From: Bufo bufo | Taxonomy: Eukaryota; Chordata; Amphibia; Anura; Bufonidae | DNA: 64,000 bases | NCBI RefSeq assembly: GCF_905171765.1 | Contig: NC_053390.1 | Coordinates: 308,020,984-308,084,983 of the forward strand | Direction: 5' to 3' | Shown here: positions 59,219-64,000 of the stretch, piece by piece | Layout: each line of letters begins with the position of its first letter | How positions within the stretch are numbered: the stretch's first letter is position 1 | The notes under the pieces: model-generated | Database searches by the model: none | The model's input: the letters and a program-made list of their open reading frames with translations, nothing else | Told to the model about the DNA's origin: nothing | Made by a program: the position numbers and the translations under genes

Positions 59219-59416
59219 TGGTGGTGTCACACACAGGCTTTTGTGGCTATTTTTGATGCCGTCTTTTGCACCAAAGCCAGGAATGGGTTAGAAGGGAATG
59301 GGAAACACTAAAGAAGGTATCTTGCTGGATCCACTTCGGGCTTTGACTTGAGAGCCTACATCAAAAACTGATGCAAAAACTGCCACAAAACAAAAGCTGT
59401 GTGTGACTCCACCCTA
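59219..59416. mobile_element. MITE in TWSG1-like intron
   Basis: Ends GGTGGTGTCACACACAGGCT and AGCTGTGTGTGACTCCACCC, inverted. Inner arms: TTTTGATGCCGTCTTTTGCA against the CATCAAAAACTGATGC stretch. Related to the Harbinger-like group by the TCACAC core; duplication unclear. Confidence 0.7.
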
Positions 59417-59490
59417 ATAATGTTTTCTCCAAAGTCACTAGTGCTCTGAAGATACCCATATACAGTATAGTGTTATGCCAATTAAACACC

Positions 59491-60820
59491 ATATGAACAA
59501 AAGTATTAGTACACGCCTCTTAATAACTGAATTTGGGTATTTCATTCATTCCTCTGGCATTAACATCAGCACAAAAACTGCGCCAGGAGCTTCATGCCAT
59601 GGGTTTCTATGGCCGAGCAGCTGCATGCAGACCTTACATCACCAAAAACAATGCCAAGTGTGGGATGGAGTGGTGTAAAGCATACTGCCACTAGACTCTG
59701 GAGCAGTGGAAACTTGTTCTGAAGAGTAATGAATCACGCTTCTTTAACTGGCAGTCAGATGGATGAGTCGGGATTTGGTGAATGTCAAGAGTACATTACC
59801 TGCCTGACTACATTGTGCCAAAGTTTGCGAAAGAAGGGTAATGCTATGGGGTTATTTTTCAGGCGGTTGGCCTAGGCCCCTTAGTTCCAGTGAATGGAAA
59901 TCTTAAAGGGAGTCTGTCACCTCCCTATGGCCATATACAGCGCTTACATGGCTCTGTAGCACACCTATACAGGATTGTAACGGTACTTTTGTTCTTTTCT
60001 TTAGACTTGCACCATATGCAAATGAGCACTCGCAAGTGCCCAGGGGCGGCGTTCAGTGTGTAGGTGCCCAGGCTGCTCTGCCTTCTTTTCACTTTACTCC
60101 TCCTCAGTCTCTGCCTTTGCCCGCCCTACAAGTCTCTTGCCTCATCGATAGGTCTGGACTTGGAGTAAAGTGAAAAGAAGGCAGAGCAGCCTGGGCACCT
60201 ACACACTGAACGCCGCCCCTCGGCACTTGCGAGTGCTCATTTGCATATGAATTAAACTTTGTTTTTCCTGCTGGTGCAAGTGTAAAGAAAAGAACAAAGG
60301 TACCGTTACAATCCTGTATAGGTGTGCTACAGAGCCATGTAAGCACTGTATATGGCCATATGGAGGTGACAGACTCCCTTTAATACTTCAGCACACCAAG
60401 ACATTTTAGACAACTGTATGTTTTCAACTTTATGGGAACAGTTTGGGGGAGACCTTTTCTTGTTCCAGCATGACTGTGCTCCAGAGCACAAAGCAAGGTC
60501 CATGAAGGCATGGTTGGGTGAGTTTGGTGTGGAAGAACTGGCCCGCACAGAACCGTGACCCAAACCCCATCAAATGTCTATGGGATTGTCAGCCAGTTCC
60601 TCTCCTTCAACATTAGTGTCTGACCTCACAAATGATCTTCTAGACGAATAGGCAAATTTCCACAGACACACTCCAAAGTCTTGTAGAAAGCCTTCCCAGA
60701 AGAGCGGAAGCTGTTTTAGCTGCAAAGGGAAGACTAACTCTATATTAATGCCAATATATGTAGAATGGGATATCATAAAAGTTTGTATAGGTGTAACGTG
60801 CCCCAATACTTTTCTATATA
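59491..60820 (+). pseudogene. Tc1-like transposon relic split by a palindromic MITE
   Basis: Ends ATATGAACAAAAGTATTAGT and CCCAATACTTTTCTATAT are inverted. The left part translates to blocks CARSFMPWVSMAEQLHAD-type text in one frame and RQELHAMGFYGRAAACRPY in another, then NESRFFNWQSDG-like and DYIVPKFAKEG-like pieces; the right part gives FGGDLFLFQHDCAPEHKARS and a NPIKCLWDCQPVPL-like block. Many frameshifts. The family also left the fragments at 13088 and 28066. The MITE at 59905-60381 splits it. Confidence 0.82.
59905..60381. mobile_element. 477-bp palindromic MITE, AAAGGGAGTCTGTCACCTCC type
   Basis: Ends TTAAAGGGAGTCTGTCACCTC and AGGTGACAGACTCCCTTTAA. The arms pair over about 230 bp: ACAGCGCTTACATGGCTCTG, AGGATTGTAACGGTAC and CACTCGCAAGTGCC on the left have complements on the right. 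The centre is near 60130. Inserted within the transposase region of the Tc1-like relic, so younger than it. Confidence 0.9.
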
Positions 60821-62019
60821 ATGTATGTCAGCTGGTTCCGTATAGCAGTATAAGCGGTCAAAACAGCACTGTTATTCAAGAATGGTGGTGTGAAAATTGA
60901 GATTAATATTGTTAGACAAAAAATAGTTGGATTTTTCAAAAGCAGACAGCAGCCGGTTAATGGATACAACCATGGAGCCCTTCCTTTAAAGGGAGTCTGT
61001 CTTCAGTTTTGAGCCAACAGTATTAATAGGTGACAGAATGCCAAAGCCGCAAGTGCCTAGAAGGTGGTCCATCGTGTTCAGTGTCCTGGGCTCTCTACAC
61101 TGTTCCTAATACCCCCTTCCCCCACTCCAAGTGACAGCTCTAGCGGTGTCCTAATTGGATGGTCACAGCAAATAACTGATAGTAGACAATGCAATGTAGA
61201 CAAGTGTCCAGTCAGTGTTTGTTGAGATTATATGACTCTTTTTGATGGTATCTGCCGGGGGTATAGTTACAATCTAGCAGAATGTGTTTCTAAATGGTAT
61301 AACTAGAGATTCGGCCCCTTCACCAAAGTTAGCCAAGAAATTTGATTTGTTACGAATGAATTAGTCACGAATCGCTATAAATCATGTATACCCAGGCCAC
61401 TCTGTCTTACGGTACAGCCACACAGAGCGGCCGTGCTGTGGGCAGGTTGTGGCCATGCTGCGGTGAAGAACCACACGACCAATTAGCCCACAGCTGCCTT
61501 TCATTTAATTATGAAGACTGCACTGTATAGTCCTTCAATGTTAATGGACGTGCGGCACCTTTAAACCGGGGCTGTTGCTGGTATGGGGTTTGACTGATTA
61601 GGTGGGGCACAATATACATATTACTGCTGTTCTGGCCTGCAATCTCCTGCAGATTATTTGAGAGTAAACACATAATATTAATCAGCTCTGGTATACCCAC
61701 TTCTCCAACCCCAGCGCTCTCCTGTCCTACAGGTGGGAGCCCTTCATCTGCCATGTGCTTTTCCTCCTTTTCCACATCATCTAATATCGATCAGAATATG
61801 TAATCAGGAAAATCCAGCTCCTCCTGTCTCTGCATCTTGCTGACTTTTCTAGGACGGAGACTTTGAAGGATGATTTAGAAGAAGTAAAGCCAGAAAAAGA
61901 TGAGGATGGTCATCATTAAGACCTGGCCCCCGTAGACTGAATGGTATTGGTTGGCACACTGGCAGAGGAATAATAATTGCTTCCATCATATTGGTATTGA
62001 ATTACGTATCTTAGTTTAA

Positions 62020-62287
62020 GGGCTCATTCACATGACTGTATTAATGGGTCCGCATCTGTTCCGCAATTTTGTGAAACGGGTGCAAACCTATTCATTTTAA
62101 CGGGGCCGCAAAAGATGCGGACAGCCCACTGTGTGCTGTCCGCATCCGTTGTTCGTTTCCACGGTCCCGCAAAAAATATAGAGCATGTCCTATTCTTGTC
62201 TGCAATCGTGGACAAGAATAGGCATTTTCTATATAGCACCGGCCATGTGCAGTCCGCAAAACACGGCACGGTCGTGTGAATGCGCCC
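62020..62287. mobile_element. Harbinger-like MITE with TAA duplication, in TWSG1-like intron
   Basis: Ends GGGCTCATTCACATGACTG and GGTCGTGTGAATGCGCCC, flanked by TAA at 62017-62019 and 62288-62290. The interior includes GCATCTGTTCCGCAATTTTG and GTGGACAAGAATAGGCATTT, close to 44877-45166. Confidence 0.87.
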
Positions 62288-62857
62288 TAAGACTGATGCT
62301 GGAATAAGTAAATGTAGTAATAAATAAAACTGACAGAGAATAAGTCTCTCTGCACTCTCCCTCTCCAATATTCTTCTGACAATCATTTTCGGCAACACTG
62401 TCCCTAGTGTATGGGCGCTTGCCACGTCTCTCCCTATGCTCAGCTAACAGGACAATGGCGGAGACCACGAGGGATGAGGGTTTTATAGGGCTGTGACATC
62501 ACAGGGAATGGCTATCTGTGAATTGGCTGGCTGCGCAGCATTATGGGTGATCTCGCGTTCCTGGGCTTCTTACTTTAACTTTGTAACACATGCAGTCGCC
62601 ATTTTAGGAAAAACTGATTCGTTACCACAAAGCGTGGGGAAATTCCGATTTGTTGCAAATCGAAGTTTTCCTAAACTTCAGACCGAATTCTGCTTCAAAT
62701 GCTTTGCTTTGCACAACACTAGTCATAATGGTGGGTATAGACACTACTTCTAGATGTAGTCAGCTTGTGGAAAAAGCTATATTTCCATCTTGTGGCGTCT
62801 CTCCTGTACTCATTTCCTGGATAGAGCAATATGATCTTCACATTGATCTCTCCTCAG

Positions 62858-62957
62858 GAGCTCTGTCAGTGCAACATGAAAGAAGATGATTGTCCCTGCT
62901 GTCAAGATTGCATGCTGTGTCTTGGGAGTCTTTGGGACCAGTGCTGCAGCTGTGTGG
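62858..62957 (+). CDS. TWSG1-like gene, coding exon 3 (cysteine-rich region)
   Basis: Encodes [20 protein letters not shown], then [14 protein letters not shown], matching the cysteine-rich N-terminal domain of TWSG1 cysteine for cysteine (C-C, C-CC, C-C, CC-C). This domain mediates BMP binding in the family. Acceptor CTCTCCTCAG, donor G|GTAAGT, ending in phase 1. The sequon that TWSG1 has just before the CSCC motif is absent: the text is DDCPCC. Confidence 0.88.
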
Positions 62958-63085
62958 GTAAGTAGGCTGCATGACATCATAGCCATTTATTAGACTTGTA
63001 CATTATAGATTACTATGTAAAGTGCACATTTACGAGACAACGTCTGTCCCATAACAGTTACAGTCACACTGTTTCCATATCTCAG

Positions 63086-63295
63086 GTTTGTGCACTGAGA
63101 ATAAGGGAAGTCGTAGGCATGCGGCCCGGAGAAGTTCGCTGGAGGTGCTGCCTGTCCCACTGCCGTCTCTTTTTCAGTCCTTGAGTGAACTTCAAGGAGA
63201 TGCGGCTATGGACTGGAATGTGCACACACTGCCTGTCACGAAAGAGCTGAGTCAGCAATCTCACCTGGATCATGTCCTGCTTGGTGCACACACAG
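63086..63295 (+). CDS. TWSG1-like gene, coding exon 4 (linker region; gene continues past the edge)
   Basis: Completes the split Gly codon and encodes LCTENKGSRRHAARRSSLEV, LPVPLPSLFQSLSELQGDAA, MDWNVHTLPVTKELSQQSHL and a DHVLLGAHT end. The PLPSLFQSL and MDWNVHTLPVTKELS blocks follow the TWSG1 pattern (IPSLFRAL, LNWNIVSFPVAEELS). The stretch before them is more basic than in TWSG1 and lacks its sequon. Acceptor TTTCCATATCTCAG, donor G|GTATGT in phase 1. The C-terminal cysteine-rich exon or exons must lie beyond 64000. Confidence 0.85.
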
Positions 63296-64000
63296 GTATG
63301 TTGAAGAAGAGTGAGGGTTGTTTACTTCCATTTTTATGCCAGTTTTTGGTGTAAAAATATTTGCCACCAAAACCGTTTTTGGTGTAAAAATATTTGCCAC
63401 CCCTTTTTGCAATTTTGTAAATGACAATATTGACAATATTTTGTTGCACAGACGTTTCACCACTTTAAATGACAGGGTCCGGACTAGGCTACATCATCGA
63501 TCCCAGCATATGTACTTACATTTATGCCAGTTTTAGACGTAAAAGTAGCCGAAAAACTACTCCACTCAGGATGTGGAGTAGTTTTTCACGACAGGCGAAC
63601 ACAGCCAGAGGATGAGCCCAATTTATGAAGAGGCACACCCCAGCCAAAGGGGGAACAAAGACCGGCATAAAAAGCTGGTCTTTGTAAATTACCCCCAGTG
63701 TTTCTTCCACTGAAACTGTTCAGCTGTGACCATTCTGTTTGCATTCAGACCAGTATCACACAGGACAATTTGGTGTAAACCAGGCCATAGAAAGTGTTTA
63801 GGTTTTAATTTGGAAGGCAATGTTAGGGAATGGCCACATGGTTGGGTTTCCTGATGCAGTTTTGGAAGCCAAAATCTTCTATTCTTCTATTCTTTTTGAA
63901 TTTACTCCTGATTTTGGCTTCCAAAATTGCATGCAGAAACCTAATCATGTGGCTGTACCCTTAGGAATTTATGGCCCAGATTTGTCTAAAAAGTGGTGCA
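63296..64000. other. TWSG1-like intron 4, incomplete
   Basis: Begins GTATGT at 63296. Contains a tandem duplication of GTTTTTGGTGTAAAAATATT (63343 and 63376, 33 bp apart) and the MITE at 63826-63960. Coding sequence does not resume before the edge. Confidence 0.7.
63826..63960. mobile_element. 135-bp MITE with TTA duplication
   Basis: Ends GGGAATGGCCACATGGTTGG and CATGTGGCTGTACCC, flanked by TTA at 63823-63825 and 63961-63963. Arms TTTTGGAAGCCAAAATC and GATTTTGGCTTCCAAAAT enclose a short centre near 63890. The duplication and length fit a small Harbinger-type MITE. Confidence 0.83.

Larger units (their letters stand above)
58874..62857. other. TWSG1-like intron 2 (3984 bp), repeat-rich
   Basis: Contains MITEs at 59219-59416 and 62020-62287 and a Tc1-like relic at 59491-60820, listed separately. 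60985-61300 starts AAAGGGAGTCTGTCTTCAGT like another MITE. 61320-61400 and 62590-62720 hold related text (GAATGAATTAGTCACGAATC; CGATTTGTTGCAAATCGAAG) that looks like two ends of an older element around the MITE at 62020. No host gene is seen. Confidence 0.8.

Overview
The window is nuclear DNA of a vertebrate, most likely a frog with a large, transposon-rich genome (anuran is an inference). Support: spliced vertebrate genes with GT-AG introns, Tc1-like, hAT-like and PIF/Harbinger-like DNA elements, an L2-type LINE tail and a tRNA-derived SINE. Nothing looks microbial. I recognised no rRNA, tRNA or CRISPR locus. All coordinates, copy counts and alignments were made by eye.

Layout. 1-12672 is one tandem array of a 31-bp unit (28-bp variants), about 400 copies, continuing off the left edge, with a higher-order arrangement of about 1046 + 1420 bp. 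12673-36680 holds no recognisable host gene. It is layered repeats: Tc1-like fragments, an OC1-like hAT copy with a perfect 8-bp target duplication, palindromic MITEs, an L2 LINE 3' end interrupted by three MITEs, a 2-kb element with 120-bp inverted ends, and a nearly intact Tc1-like transposon (31977-34044).

36700-48073 is a conserved gene pair. BCL2L2 (Bcl-w, minus strand, complete 188-residue CDS in two exons) stands head to head with PPP1R3E (plus strand, complete 302-residue CDS in two exons). A GC-rich shared 5' region separates them and carries a 27-bp, 13-copy minisatellite. The same divergent pair is known in mammals (human 14q11.2, from memory). BCL2L2 is an anti-apoptotic mitochondrial protein; PPP1R3E brings protein phosphatase 1 to glycogen. 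The two are neighbours, not one pathway.

47914-57966 is again repeats, including a degraded Tc1-like element with a SINE inside. From 57967 to the right edge lies the 5' part of a secreted twisted-gastrulation (TWSG1) family gene, a BMP/chordin modulator: four coding exons are visible and the C-terminal cysteine-rich part lies beyond 64000. It is divergent from TWSG1 itself and lacks the family's N-glycosylation sequons, so I read it as a paralog.

The most notable items are the higher-order minisatellite, the sequon-free TWSG1 paralog, a 15-bp coding repeat giving a (T/A)W(E/D)xx tract in PPP1R3E, the minisatellite in the shared promoter region, and a dense family of Harbinger-like MITEs with TWA target duplications, many nested in older elements so that relative ages can be read.
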